Source of the DNA: Gemmatimonadota bacterium | GTDB taxonomy: Bacteria > Gemmatimonadota > Gemmatimonadetes > Gemmatimonadales > GWC2-71-9 | Direction of reading: 5' to 3' | Assembly (NCBI GenBank): GCA_003221895.1 | Contig: QHUJ01000114.1 | Location: 1-64,000 of the forward strand | DNA length: 64,000 nucleotides | In this document: positions 9,783-19,037 of the stretch, one piece after another | How the letters are laid out: each line of letters begins with the position of its first letter | How positions within the stretch are numbered: the stretch's first letter is position 1 | Notes under the pieces: generated by a model | Database searches by the model: none | The model's input: the letters and a program-made list of their open reading frames with translations, nothing else | Told to the model about the DNA's origin: nothing | Position numbers and translations under genes: made by a program

Positions 9783-9835
9783 CCCCGCGACTTCTGCTGC
9801 TGCTGCCGACCACGACCTACCGCACCGCGGCGTTC

Positions 9836-11017
9836 GTGGAGGCCGCGCGGCAGATGGGCGTCGAGCTGACAGTCGCGTCGGAAGAGCCTAGCACGCTCGA
9901 AGCCGTGAACCCGGCCGGCCTCCTCACGCTCGATTTCGAGCAACCGGAGCGAGCAGCAGACGCGGTGCGGGTGTTCTCCGCGCAGTACCCGATCAACGGG
10001 GTCGTGGGAGTCGACGATACAACGGCGGTGGTCGCTGCTGCTGTCGCCACCCGGCTGAAGCTGAAGGGCAATCCCGTTCATGCGGCGATCGCCGCGAGCG
10101 ATAAGTACCTGCAGCGAGAGCTGCTGGCCGAGGCGGCCGTGCCGATTCCGCGCTTCGAGTTGCGAAGTCTCGAGGAAGATCCCACCGCCATCGCAAAATC
10201 CATCCCCTATCCCTGTGTACTGAAACCGGTGCGTCTGTCCGCGTCGCGGGGAGTCATGCGCGCCGACAGTCCGCAATCGTTCGTGACGGCTCATCGTAGG
10301 CTGCGCGCTATCCTCGCCGATCCGGAAACCGCGGCGGCATGCGGCGACAGGGCGCGCCAGTATCTGGTCGAGGAGTTCGTGCCAGGCTACGAAGTCGCGC
10401 TCGAAGGGCTCGTCGTCGATCGCCGGCTGCACGTCCTGACGTTGTTCGACAAACCCGACCCGCTCGATGGGCCATTCTTTGAAGAGACGATCTACGTGAC
10501 GCCGTCGAGGGTGCCCGCCGGTTTGCAGGCGGCGATCAAGGACTGCGCCGATCGTGCAGTGCGCGCGGTGGGAATCACGGACGGCCCCGTTCACGCCGAG
10601 CTCCGCTACAACGAGCGCGGTCCCTGGCTCATCGAGCTCGCCGCGCGGCCCATCGGCGGTCGCTGCTCTGCCGTCCTCCGCTTCGGCGACCACGGCGTCT
10701 CTCTCGAGGAACTCATCCTGCGGCACGCGCTCGGCATGTCGATTCCCTCGATGCAGCGCGAACGGCTCGCTGCCGGCGTGATGATGATTCCGATTCCCGG
10801 CGAGGGAACAATGAGGGACGTGCGCGGCCTCGCCGAGGCGAAGACCGTTCCGCTCGTCGAGGACGTGCAGATCACCGCACACCCCGGAGAGCGGCTCATT
10901 CCGTTTCCCGAGGGCTCCCGCTATCCCGGCTTCATTTTTGCGCGCGGCGAAACGCCGGATGTGGTCGAGACCGCGCTGCGAGAGGCACACCGGCGACTGA
11001 CGTTCGTGCTCGAATGA
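9836..11017 (+). CDS. ATP-grasp domain protein; real N-terminus likely further upstream
   Basis: VLKPVRLSASRGVMRADS, HAELRYNERGPWLIELAARPIGGRCS; upstream in-frame RLLLLLPTTTYRTAAFVEAARQMG looks like the missing N-terminus. Confidence 0.85.
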   Translation: MEAARQMGVELTVASEEPSTLEAVNPAGLLTLDFEQPERAADAVRVFSAQYPINGVVGVDDTTAVVAAAVATRLKLKGNPVHAAIAASDKYLQRELLAEAAVPIPRFELRSLEEDPTAIAKSIPYPCVLKPVRLSASRGVMRADSPQSFVTAHRRLRAILADPETAAACGDRARQYLVEEFVPGYEVALEGLVVDRRLHVLTLFDKPDPLDGPFFEETIYVTPSRVPAGLQAAIKDCADRAVRAVGITDGPVHAELRYNERGPWLIELAARPIGGRCSAVLRFGDHGVSLEELILRHALGMSIPSMQRERLAAGVMMIPIPGEGTMRDVRGLAEAKTVPLVEDVQITAHPGERLIPFPEGSRYPGFIFARGETPDVVETALREAHRRLTFVLE

Positions 11018-12234
11018 GGTGGCGGCAGGCGGTCGCTGCCCTGTTGATCCTCCTGGCCGCCGCGGAGGTCGTTCGCAGCCTCGGCCGGCTCGACGGCGTC
11101 ATTTTCACGGGCTATACGCAGGTCGGCGAAGTCGTCCTGCAGGGCGGGGATCCGTACGGGCTCCGGATCAACACCTGGCCACCGTTCTTCCTCTTCATCG
11201 CCGCAGGCTTGGCGCTGCTCGCGCGCATTTCACTCGCCGGCGCGTTACTGCTGTGGCAGATCGGCAGCGTGTCTGCGCTGTGGGGAACGCTACGCCTGAT
11301 GCCCCGCCTGGCAGGGGACGAACCGGCGCCGCTCACGTCGACCGCCGTGCTCGTGCCGGTGCTCATGACCGCCCGGCTGCTGCAGGAGCACTTGCAACAC
11401 ACGCAAGTCAATCTCTATGTCCTGTTCCTGATACTGCTGGCGTTCCATCTGTTCCAGCAGCGGCACCATGGTCTGGGCGGGCTCGCGTTGGCCGCGGCGG
11501 CGAGTCTGCGCGCGGTGCCAATACTTTTCCTGCCCTATCTGCTCTACAAACGGGCGTGGCGCGCGGCCGCCTGGACGGCAGGGTTTCTCGTCGTCATCAA
11601 CTTCTTCCTTCCCGTGGCGACCTTCGGGCCGAAGCGGGCGCTGGAGCGGTGGCACTCGTGGCGCGCGGTCGCCACGGCGGAAACGGCGGACCCAACGCCC
11701 GGTTATTCGAATCAGTCGCTGCTGGCGGCACTCAAGCGACTCCTCACCAGTGAAGGCAGCGCTCGTGATCCCGTACATACCGCAGTCGCCGACTGGCCCA
11801 CGCAGCGCGTCGTGCACCTGCTCTACGGGTCGATCGCGCTCGCCGCCGTGGCGCTGGCACTCCTGTTTCTCCGCAATCCGCCTGATCTCGCGAGTCCGCG
11901 GACCGTCGGGGAGCTGGCGATCATCCTTGTTCTCATGCCGCTCATTTCGCCGCTCGCGTGGAAGCCGCACTTCGTGACACTGCTGGTGGGCTACTGGCTG
12001 ATCTGGCGCCTCAGCCCCGGCAAGCCACGACCGGTGTGGATCCTGTGGTGGGCGTCGTTCGTATGCCTCACGCTGAGCGCACCCGCGCTCGTTGGCACCC
12101 GGGTGCGGTCAGTGCTCGAATCGCTGAATGTGATAACGGTGGGGGCGCTGCTGGTGCTTGGTCTGACGATCTGGGCTGCTACACTGCCTCAGCCACGACC
12201 TCGAGCCAATAACGAGGGACTTCGTTCATCTTAA
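11014..12234 (+). CDS. GT87-like (DUF2029) integral membrane glycosyltransferase
   Basis: Polytopic; DPYG...WPPFF near N-terminus; H-x-N-x4-LFLILLAF helices; ATGA overlap upstream. Confidence 0.75.
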   Translation: MRWRQAVAALLILLAAAEVVRSLGRLDGVIFTGYTQVGEVVLQGGDPYGLRINTWPPFFLFIAAGLALLARISLAGALLLWQIGSVSALWGTLRLMPRLAGDEPAPLTSTAVLVPVLMTARLLQEHLQHTQVNLYVLFLILLAFHLFQQRHHGLGGLALAAAASLRAVPILFLPYLLYKRAWRAAAWTAGFLVVINFFLPVATFGPKRALERWHSWRAVATAETADPTPGYSNQSLLAALKRLLTSEGSARDPVHTAVADWPTQRVVHLLYGSIALAAVALALLFLRNPPDLASPRTVGELAIILVLMPLISPLAWKPHFVTLLVGYWLIWRLSPGKPRPVWILWWASFVCLTLSAPALVGTRVRSVLESLNVITVGALLVLGLTIWAATLPQPRPRANNEGLRSS

Positions 12235-13006
12235 GCTCGTCGAGCGTGCGAGCGAGCCCGGTCTGCAGCGCCTCAGATCCCTCCTCCAGCGGCACACCGG
12301 GCAGCGCACCCTCGATGAACAACGAGAAGCGGCCGATATCGGCGAGACTCTGCGCCGTCATGTTGATGCGCAACAGCTCGATCGTGGTCGGCTGCAGGCC
12401 GGCCGCCTTGCACGCTTCGCCGTACTGCTCGGCCGTAAGCCACTCCATCGCGGCGGCATGGCCGTTATGCTGGACGTCGATCCCCTTCTCACGCAGCGCC
12501 TGCACGGAGCGCACGATCCAACGGCGCCAGAATCCACTCGTGCCCTCGACGTAGGCGCCGTTGAAGAACGTGCTGTTGAACGCCAGGAGACCACCCGGCT
12601 TCAGCACGCGGCGAATCTCCCGCAGCACGCTGGTCTTGTCCCGCGTCAAGTGAATCGCGTTGAGGAAAACGACCGTGTCGGCTGACTTCACGAGCTTCGA
12701 CAGCCACTCGGCGCTGCCTTGCACGAACTCGGCGAACTTGGAGGAGATCGCGGCGCGCGCCTTTTCGATGGCGGTCGGCGAGGGATCGATCCCGATGACG
12801 CGCGGCGGCGGCTGCGCGCCGCCCACGCGCTCCAGGATGAGCTGAGTGACGGCGCCCGGACCGCACCCGAGGTCGACAATGACCTGACGGCCCGGACAGA
12901 TCACTCGCTCCAGAATCCAACGATTGACGTGCGTGAAGAACGGATGCCGCGTGAACGGCGTGAACGAGAAGCGGTCGTCTTCCGCCGCCGGATTCAGGGC
13001 GGTCAC
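12179..13006 (-). CDS. Class I SAM-dependent methyltransferase
   Basis: VIVDLGCGPGAVTQLIL, VIGIDPSPTAIEKA, REIRRVLKPGGLLAFNS. Confidence 0.9.
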   Translation of the reverse strand: MTALNPAAEDDRFSFTPFTRHPFFTHVNRWILERVICPGRQVIVDLGCGPGAVTQLILERVGGAQPPPRVIGIDPSPTAIEKARAAISSKFAEFVQGSAEWLSKLVKSADTVVFLNAIHLTRDKTSVLREIRRVLKPGGLLAFNSTFFNGAYVEGTSGFWRRWIVRSVQALREKGIDVQHNGHAAAMEWLTAEQYGEACKAAGLQPTTIELLRINMTAQSLADIGRFSLFIEGALPGVPLEEGSEALQTGLARTLDELKMNEVPRYWLEVVAEAV

Positions 13007-13704
13007 AGCTTATGAATCCCCAGTGGGCCGAGGTGAACATCGAGGTTGTGGTTGACGCGATAGCCCACGACTCCAGTGACGTCGAGAGTCGCGGCGTCGC
13101 CGGTGTACACTTCTTTCCCGTTGACCATGAATTTGGCTTTACCGCCCTGCACCTGAATACTCAGCTCGTTCGTCGCCTTGCCGCTCGTGTCGGACTTGGT
13201 CACCGCGTCGCTCGCAGTCCATTCCACCACGGCGGTGGGCCGCGCGGCGTAGCTCGAGCGGCGGCGGATCGAATACTTGCCGTCGATGGGCCGCACGAGG
13301 AAGTAGGTGTAGGTCTGACCCGAGTCAGCCAGGTTCTTACCGCCGATGAGAATGCCGAATGCTTCCGGGTGAGCGGGATTCGTCATTTGTGTCATCTTGG
13401 CGACGACATGGTAGTTGCCGGAGATGGTGTCGCGATCGCGCCAGTAGATCGCCGCGGGCCCGACGGTCGTGTGCAGGCCGTCACCCATGGCGGCGAACTT
13501 GACGTTTTCGAGCGGCGCGGGCTGGCCGGTCTGACGATTCGTCTCCGTCCGCACGTGCCAACCTGCCGGGAAGGTGCCGCCGCCAGCGACCGTGCGGTCG
13601 GGATCGCCCTGCGCGGCGAGTCGCGCGGCAGGGGCGAAAAGCAGAAAGACCGCCGTAGCGGTCACAAAACGAATCAGCGTCCGGTTCTCCTGAGGGATGG
13701 GCAT
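13003..13704 (-). CDS. Secreted protein, concanavalin A-like/DUF1080-like fold suspected
   Basis: Signal peptide; GNYHVVAKMTQMTNPAHPEAFGILIGGKNL, WTASDAVTK...ELSIQVQGGKAKFMVNGKEVYTGD. Confidence 0.6.
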   Translation of the reverse strand: MPIPQENRTLIRFVTATAVFLLFAPAARLAAQGDPDRTVAGGGTFPAGWHVRTETNRQTGQPAPLENVKFAAMGDGLHTTVGPAAIYWRDRDTISGNYHVVAKMTQMTNPAHPEAFGILIGGKNLADSGQTYTYFLVRPIDGKYSIRRRSSYAARPTAVVEWTASDAVTKSDTSGKATNELSIQVQGGKAKFMVNGKEVYTGDAATLDVTGVVGYRVNHNLDVHLGPLGIHKL

Positions 13705-13760
13705 TGCTTCCGCGGTCTAAGTGACATCATCAAAAGGTTTTAGTCAAGGGCTGGTTTCGC

Positions 13761-14255
13761 TTATCCATGCCGCTCCGCCAGGTCGTGCACTGTATCCAAG
13801 CTCACGATCTTGAGTTTGCGCTTGCCCATGGGAAGCGTGATTTCGACCTTCTGCCCGACTTTCCCGCCGAGCAACGCTTTCCCGAGCGGCGATGCCATGG
13901 ATACCGGCATCTCTACCTTGCCGTCTTCCCCTTCGATGAATTCCCCGAGTGTCAGCGCGTAGACTTCCTTCGTCTTCGTGTCGAGATCTTCAACGGTGAC
14001 CCGCGACCCGAAACCCACGCGGTCGCGAGGAATATCCTGTTCACGGACATCGGACAACTTCGACAACCGCAGCCGCAGGTGATGCACGCGCGCCTGCGCG
14101 AACTGCTGGCGCTCCAGCGCCGCCTTGAACTCGGAGTTCTCGCGCAAATCGCCATGCGCGCGCGCCTTTTCGATCTCTTTGGGTAGCACGAAAGAGATCT
14201 CGTGATTCAGGCGTTCGACCTCCTCCTGGAGTTTCTGTTTCAGCCCTTCAATCAT
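13761..14255 (-). CDS. greA: Transcription elongation factor GreA/GreB family
   Basis: KEIEKARAHGDLRENSEFKAALERQ, GFGSRVTVEDLDTK, SPLGKALLGGKVGQKVEI. Confidence 0.95.
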   Translation of the reverse strand: MIEGLKQKLQEEVERLNHEISFVLPKEIEKARAHGDLRENSEFKAALERQQFAQARVHHLRLRLSKLSDVREQDIPRDRVGFGSRVTVEDLDTKTKEVYALTLGEFIEGEDGKVEMPVSMASPLGKALLGGKVGQKVEITLPMGKRKLKIVSLDTVHDLAERHG

Positions 14256-14302
14256 GGTGGGATACTAACCGACCACCGGCCTCCTCGGCTAGCTTTTAGC
14301 GC

Positions 14303-15049
14303 GTGCGAACCTACCATCAGCTGACCGATCCCGATCGCTCCGGCCTGGCCGACCAGATCGGTGCCCAGCGCCGGCGCGTCGCCGAACAGTTGGCCGGGGT
14401 CCAGCGCATCGTGGCCGTCATGAGCGGCAAGGGTGGCGTGGGAAAAAGCTATGTCACGGCGCATCTTGCGCGGTCCCTGGCGCGGAGCGGGCGGGCGGTT
14501 GGTGTGCTGGATGCCGACTTCAATGGGCCCACGATTCCCGCTCTGCTGCAGACGCCGCCGGAGGCCGCCGCTCCCGCCATCGGCCTCGACGGCGTGAAAT
14601 GCGTGTCCATGGGACACTTTCTGACCGATGGTGCTCCCCTCTCTTTCACCGGGCCACCCGCCGAAGGCTTCGTGTGGCGCGGTGCCATGGAGGCCGCGGC
14701 TCTGCGGGAGTTTCTGGGCGATGTGAAGTGGGGCCCTCTCGACTTCCTGGTGCTCGATTTGCCGCCCGGAATGGAGCGCTACCTCGCACTGTGTGATATC
14801 CTCGGCGCTCCGCCGGCGGTGCTCACCGTGACCATTCCTACTGCGGAATCGCGCGATGCCGTCCGCCGTGCCATGCGCGCCGCAGTCGAGCGGGGTTCGG
14901 ACCTGCTCGGCATCGTCGAAAACATGGTGGGACCGCAATTCCCGGGGACGGCTGGTGATGACCTCGCGCGAGAGTTCAATGCGCCGGTGATTGCGCGCAT
15001 ACCCTTCAACCCCTCGCCAAGCGTCTGGGATGAAATTCCTTTGCGTTGA
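14303..15049 (+). CDS. Mrp/NBP35-type P-loop ATPase
   Basis: VMSGKGGVGKSYVTAHLARSLARSG, VLDADFNGPTIP, DFLVLDLPPGM. Confidence 0.93.
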   Translation: MRTYHQLTDPDRSGLADQIGAQRRRVAEQLAGVQRIVAVMSGKGGVGKSYVTAHLARSLARSGRAVGVLDADFNGPTIPALLQTPPEAAAPAIGLDGVKCVSMGHFLTDGAPLSFTGPPAEGFVWRGAMEAAALREFLGDVKWGPLDFLVLDLPPGMERYLALCDILGAPPAVLTVTIPTAESRDAVRRAMRAAVERGSDLLGIVENMVGPQFPGTAGDDLAREFNAPVIARIPFNPSPSVWDEIPLR

Positions 15050-15431
15050 GTGTGACCAGCAGATGGCGTTTGCCGAACGTGAGATCCCGGGCGACGGGAC
15101 GCTCGCGGCCACGTTCAAGTGTCCCACGTGCGGTCGCGTGATCGCGATGCTGACGAACCCGATGGAGACGCAGCTCGTTTCGTCGCTGGGCGTCGAGATC
15201 GGCGGACGCACGGTGCCAGCCGAGCCATTCGAGACGATCAGCAAGGCGGTGGTCACGGGCGGGCCCGCGTGGTCGAGCGACGCCCAGGAACGACTCTCCC
15301 GCGTTCCGAGCTTCGTGCGCGGCATGGTCAAGAAGATCTACGGTGACTACGCGAAGGAGCGGGGCATTACCGAGATCACCCCCGCCGTCATGGACACCGC
15401 GCGCGCCGAGCTGGGGCTCGAAGGGATGTGA
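15030..15431 (+). CDS. Zinc-ribbon protein with C-terminal PCP_red (protochlorophyllide reductase B C-term-like) domain
   Basis: CVECDQQM...CPTCGRV; WSSDAQERLSRVPSFVRGMVKKIYGDYAKERGITEITPAVMDTARAELG. Confidence 0.82.
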   Translation: MKFLCVECDQQMAFAEREIPGDGTLAATFKCPTCGRVIAMLTNPMETQLVSSLGVEIGGRTVPAEPFETISKAVVTGGPAWSSDAQERLSRVPSFVRGMVKKIYGDYAKERGITEITPAVMDTARAELGLEGM

Positions 15432-15691
15432 GCGACTTCGAAGAACGCAGTGTCGGGGAGCTCCGGGTCCGGATCGACCGCACCCTGTGCGTCGGCTTCG
15501 GCGACTGCGTCACCGAAGCGCCTGAGGCCTTCGTCCTCGATGATACCGGCACCGCGGTATTCGTGAATCCTGACGCCGTGGAGCGCGAGCGATTGTTGCG
15601 CGCGTGCGACGCGTGTCCGGTCGATGCCATTACGGTCTGGAACGAAAAGGGCACCCAAATCGTCCCCGCGGCTTGTGAACAAGTTCCTTGA
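15428..15691 (+). CDS. Single-cluster ferredoxin
   Basis: CVGFGDCVTEAPEAFVLDD...CDACPVDAITVWN; GTGA overlap with upstream gene. Confidence 0.85.
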   Translation: MSDFEERSVGELRVRIDRTLCVGFGDCVTEAPEAFVLDDTGTAVFVNPDAVERERLLRACDACPVDAITVWNEKGTQIVPAACEQVP

Positions 15692-15789
15692 CAGCACCGG
15701 GAGGCGCCTGCATATCCCTTGACTCTGACGGCATCCACACCGACATCTAAAGTTCACAACCCGCTCGAGCGGCGTCACTCGGGGAGGTA

Positions 15790-17766
15790 GTGGTGTACCG
15801 CGAGATATTCGTTCCGGTCGACAACTCGCAGCACTCCGATTGGGCCGTCGATCGCGCCATCGAGATGTGCCGCAGGTCTTCGGGGCGAATCACCGGCAAT
15901 CACGTCTACGCCGCCCGCCTGCATGATGTCCGCTTCCGCCAGCTCGAAACCGGCCTTCCTGCGCAGTTCCAGACCCCCGACGAGATCAAGAGACAGCGCA
16001 AAATCCACGACAAGCTGATCGAGAAGGGCCTGCAGCTGATCGCCGACAGCTTCCTCGATCTGCTCGGCAAGCGCTGCGAGGCCGCGGGGGTGCCGCTGAC
16101 CCGCCAGCTGCTCGAGGGCATCAACTACGAAGAGATCGTCAACGAGGTGAATCGCGGCGCCGGCCGGCTGCCGGGACTCATCGGGTTCGATCCAAATCGC
16201 GCCGCCGGCTATGACGGCGGGGACAAAGTTCGCAGCGACGTGAAGCTCGGCGAGAACGGACGGCTCGTGGCGGAAGAAGAAGATTCCGCCGCCCGGCTGG
16301 TCGGCTCGTCCGGCCGCCAATACGACCTGCTCGCCATCGGCGCGCACGGCCTTGGGCGGCAGCAGTTTTCGCAGCTCGGTGGTGTAGCGGCTCGCGTGTT
16401 ACGCGGCGTCGAAAAAGACGTGCTGATCGTGCGCGATCAGCAGCCGCTCACCGGCGGGCGCTTCCTGGTCTGTGTGGACGGCTCGTCGTACAGCTACAAG
16501 GCGATGAAGTCGGCGCTCGAGCTGGCAAACCAGTTCGGCGGGTCGCTGTACGTCTGCAGCGCGTTCGACGTCGAGTATCACCACGTCGTGTTCCATAACA
16601 TCAAGGACGTGCTGTCGTATCAGGCGTCGAAGGTGTTCAAGTTCGAAGAGCAGGAGGAGCTGCACAACAACATCATCGACAAGGGACTGCTCAAGCTCTG
16701 CCAGGCGAATCTCAAGCGCGCCGAGGTGATGGCGCAGCAGTTCCCCGACGTGCCGCTCAAGACGCAGATCCTCATCGGCAAGCCGTTCCAGGTGATCATG
16801 CAGTGGGCCGAGGAGATCAAACCGAGCCTGCTCGTGATCGGTCGCCATGGAGCGCACCGCATCGAGGACACGGAACTCGGCTCTCAGTCCGAGAATCTGG
16901 TGCGACTTGCGCCGTGCTCGGTGCTCCTGACAGGTGTCGTCGGCGTTCGCCCCGAAGACATTCCCTGGATCGAGGAAGACGGCCAGGCCGGCCTCCCCTG
17001 GGCCCCCGAGGCCGAAGTCCGGATCCTGCGCGTGCCGCCATTCGCGCAGGGCATCGCGCGCCGGGCGGTCGAGGAGTATGTGCTCGAGAAGGTGGGCGGC
17101 GCCGGACCTCCTCCCACCGTCACCAACAAGTGGCTCGATGAAGCGATCCAAAAGCTGCTGCCGACGCACATGCAGCTGATCATGGGCATCGGGAGCGCCG
17201 AGGAGATCGCGCTGGCCGAGGTGAAGGCGACCGAGCAGATGAAGGCGACGAAGGTGCAGGGGCACGACGCGGACCCGGAGCCGCTGGCCCCGGAAGTCGA
17301 GACGAAATGCCCCGTTACGGGCGCCATCTCCAAGCGCCTCCGGCTTGCCACCGACCCCATCGTCTGGACCGAGGAGGGGTGGCAACGACTACAGCTGGTC
17401 CCGCTCATCGCCCGCCCGCTCGCCCGCAATACCGTCGAGCGGTTCGCGCGCAATCACGGTATTTGGCGCGTGACGACTCACGTGATGGACGACAACAAGC
17501 AGGCGATGATCGAAGCCGACGAGTTCGACGTCGATACGATGATGGTGATGTTCACCGAGCTGCGCGCCAAGCAGATCCGCGCGGAGGCGGAAGGCAAGGA
17601 CGCGCTGTCACCCGAGATGCGAGCGTTCATCGAAGAAGCCAAGGCGCAAGGCGTCACCAGGTGTCCCATCCGCGATATCGAAGACAAGATGCAGAAGTGC
17701 CCGGTCGACATGAAGACGGTGACGCCCGAGGAAGCGAAACGCGCGGTCGAGAAGCTGCTGCAGTGA
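15790..17766 (+). CDS. Double universal-stress-protein (Usp) protein with two C-terminal PCP_red-like segments and CP motifs
   Basis: YREIFVPVDNSQHSDWAVDRAIEM, FLVCVDGSSYSYKAMKSALELA, LLVIGRHGAHR; W..EAEVRILRVPPFAQGIARRAVEEY and WTEEGWQRLQLVPLIARPLARNTVERFARNHG. Confidence 0.85.
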   Translation: MVYREIFVPVDNSQHSDWAVDRAIEMCRRSSGRITGNHVYAARLHDVRFRQLETGLPAQFQTPDEIKRQRKIHDKLIEKGLQLIADSFLDLLGKRCEAAGVPLTRQLLEGINYEEIVNEVNRGAGRLPGLIGFDPNRAAGYDGGDKVRSDVKLGENGRLVAEEEDSAARLVGSSGRQYDLLAIGAHGLGRQQFSQLGGVAARVLRGVEKDVLIVRDQQPLTGGRFLVCVDGSSYSYKAMKSALELANQFGGSLYVCSAFDVEYHHVVFHNIKDVLSYQASKVFKFEEQEELHNNIIDKGLLKLCQANLKRAEVMAQQFPDVPLKTQILIGKPFQVIMQWAEEIKPSLLVIGRHGAHRIEDTELGSQSENLVRLAPCSVLLTGVVGVRPEDIPWIEEDGQAGLPWAPEAEVRILRVPPFAQGIARRAVEEYVLEKVGGAGPPPTVTNKWLDEAIQKLLPTHMQLIMGIGSAEEIALAEVKATEQMKATKVQGHDADPEPLAPEVETKCPVTGAISKRLRLATDPIVWTEEGWQRLQLVPLIARPLARNTVERFARNHGIWRVTTHVMDDNKQAMIEADEFDVDTMMVMFTELRAKQIRAEAEGKDALSPEMRAFIEEAKAQGVTRCPIRDIEDKMQKCPVDMKTVTPEEAKRAVEKLLQ

Positions 17767-19037
17767 GCTACGTTCCTCACGTCGTCGCTTGGAATCTCAC
17801 CCGGCGCTGCAACCTCGAATGCGCCCATTGCTACATCTCGGCGGGTCCCCGCGAAAGCGCCACGTCGGAGCTGGAGACGGATGAGTGCCTGCGCGTCGTG
17901 GATCAGCTGCTCGCCGTCAATCCGGCGCCGCTGCTCATTCTGTCGGGTGGCGAGCCCCTGCTGCGGCATGATCTGACGCAGATCGCCGCGTACGCGGCGC
18001 AGCGTGGGGCGACGGTGGTCGTCGGCACGAATGGGACACTGCTCACGGACGAGCGAATCGCCGGCCTCAAGGCGGCGGGCGTTCGTGGCGTGGCGGTCTC
18101 GATCGATTCGTTGCGACCCAGCTACCACGACCGCTTCCGCCACGGGCCGGGCTCGCTCGATGACACAGTCGCCGCGCTGGGCCGGCTGCGGGCGGAGCGG
18201 CTCGACTTCATCGTCCAGACCACGGCAACCAAGGGGAACCGCTCCGAGCTCGAGCGCCTGGCGCAGTGGTCGGCTGAGCAGGGCGCGGTCGCATTCAACT
18301 GCTATTTCCTGGTCGCGACCGGGCGCGGCGCCGGACTCTCCGATCTGGCGCCCCCCGAATACGAGGCCGTGTTGGCCGATCTGGCGCGGTGGCAGCGGGA
18401 GTACCGCGGCCGGATGATGATTCGCGCCAAGTGCGCGCCGCACTTCATGCGGCACGTGCATGCCGCGGACCCCCAATCGCCCATTCTCAACTATCAGACA
18501 CGCTGTCCTTGCGGCACGCAGTACTGCCGCATCACCCCGGACGGCAAGCTCACGCCGTGCCCGTATCTGCCGGAGGTCGCCGGCGATTTGCGCACGCAAA
18601 GCTTCGGCGAGATCTGGCGGTCGTCGCCGCTGTTCCGCCAGATCCGCGAAGGAGCCCTGGGAGGGAAATGCGGGCGGTGCGAATACCAGAAGCTGTGCGG
18701 GGGCTGTCGCGCGCGCGCATTCGCGCTCGAGGGAGATGTGCTCGCCGCCGATCCGTCGTGCACGTATGAGCCTCGAGGAGCCGAGGTGATCGAGCCCGCG
18801 AGCGTCAGCTACGGAAGCGAGTTCACGCCAGCGCTCACATGGTCGGCGCCGGCGCGGGCGCGGCTCGACGGGATTCCGTCATTCGTACGCGGGGTCGTGG
18901 CGAAGCGGGTCGAGGATTGGGCGCGCGAGCGCGGCTTGCGCGAGATCACACCTGAGCTGCTCCGCGAAATCCGCGACGCCATGCCCATCGACTTCTCCAA
19001 GCGGAAACCATTCTTCGTGTCCCAGTCTGATGACTGA
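17763..19037 (+). CDS. Radical SAM/SPASM protein with C-terminal PCP_red domain
   Basis: TRRCNLECAHCYISAGP; CGRCEYQKLCGGCRARAFA; WSAPARARLDGIPSFVRGVVAKRVEDWARERGLREITPELL; GTGA overlap with Usp gene. Confidence 0.92.
   Translation: MSYVPHVVAWNLTRRCNLECAHCYISAGPRESATSELETDECLRVVDQLLAVNPAPLLILSGGEPLLRHDLTQIAAYAAQRGATVVVGTNGTLLTDERIAGLKAAGVRGVAVSIDSLRPSYHDRFRHGPGSLDDTVAALGRLRAERLDFIVQTTATKGNRSELERLAQWSAEQGAVAFNCYFLVATGRGAGLSDLAPPEYEAVLADLARWQREYRGRMMIRAKCAPHFMRHVHAADPQSPILNYQTRCPCGTQYCRITPDGKLTPCPYLPEVAGDLRTQSFGEIWRSSPLFRQIREGALGGKCGRCEYQKLCGGCRARAFALEGDVLAADPSCTYEPRGAEVIEPASVSYGSEFTPALTWSAPARARLDGIPSFVRGVVAKRVEDWARERGLREITPELLREIRDAMPIDFSKRKPFFVSQSDD

Noticed and set aside
16399-17385. 328-aa minus-strand ORF
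   Set aside because: Antisense shadow of the Usp/PCP_red gene with no family resemblance
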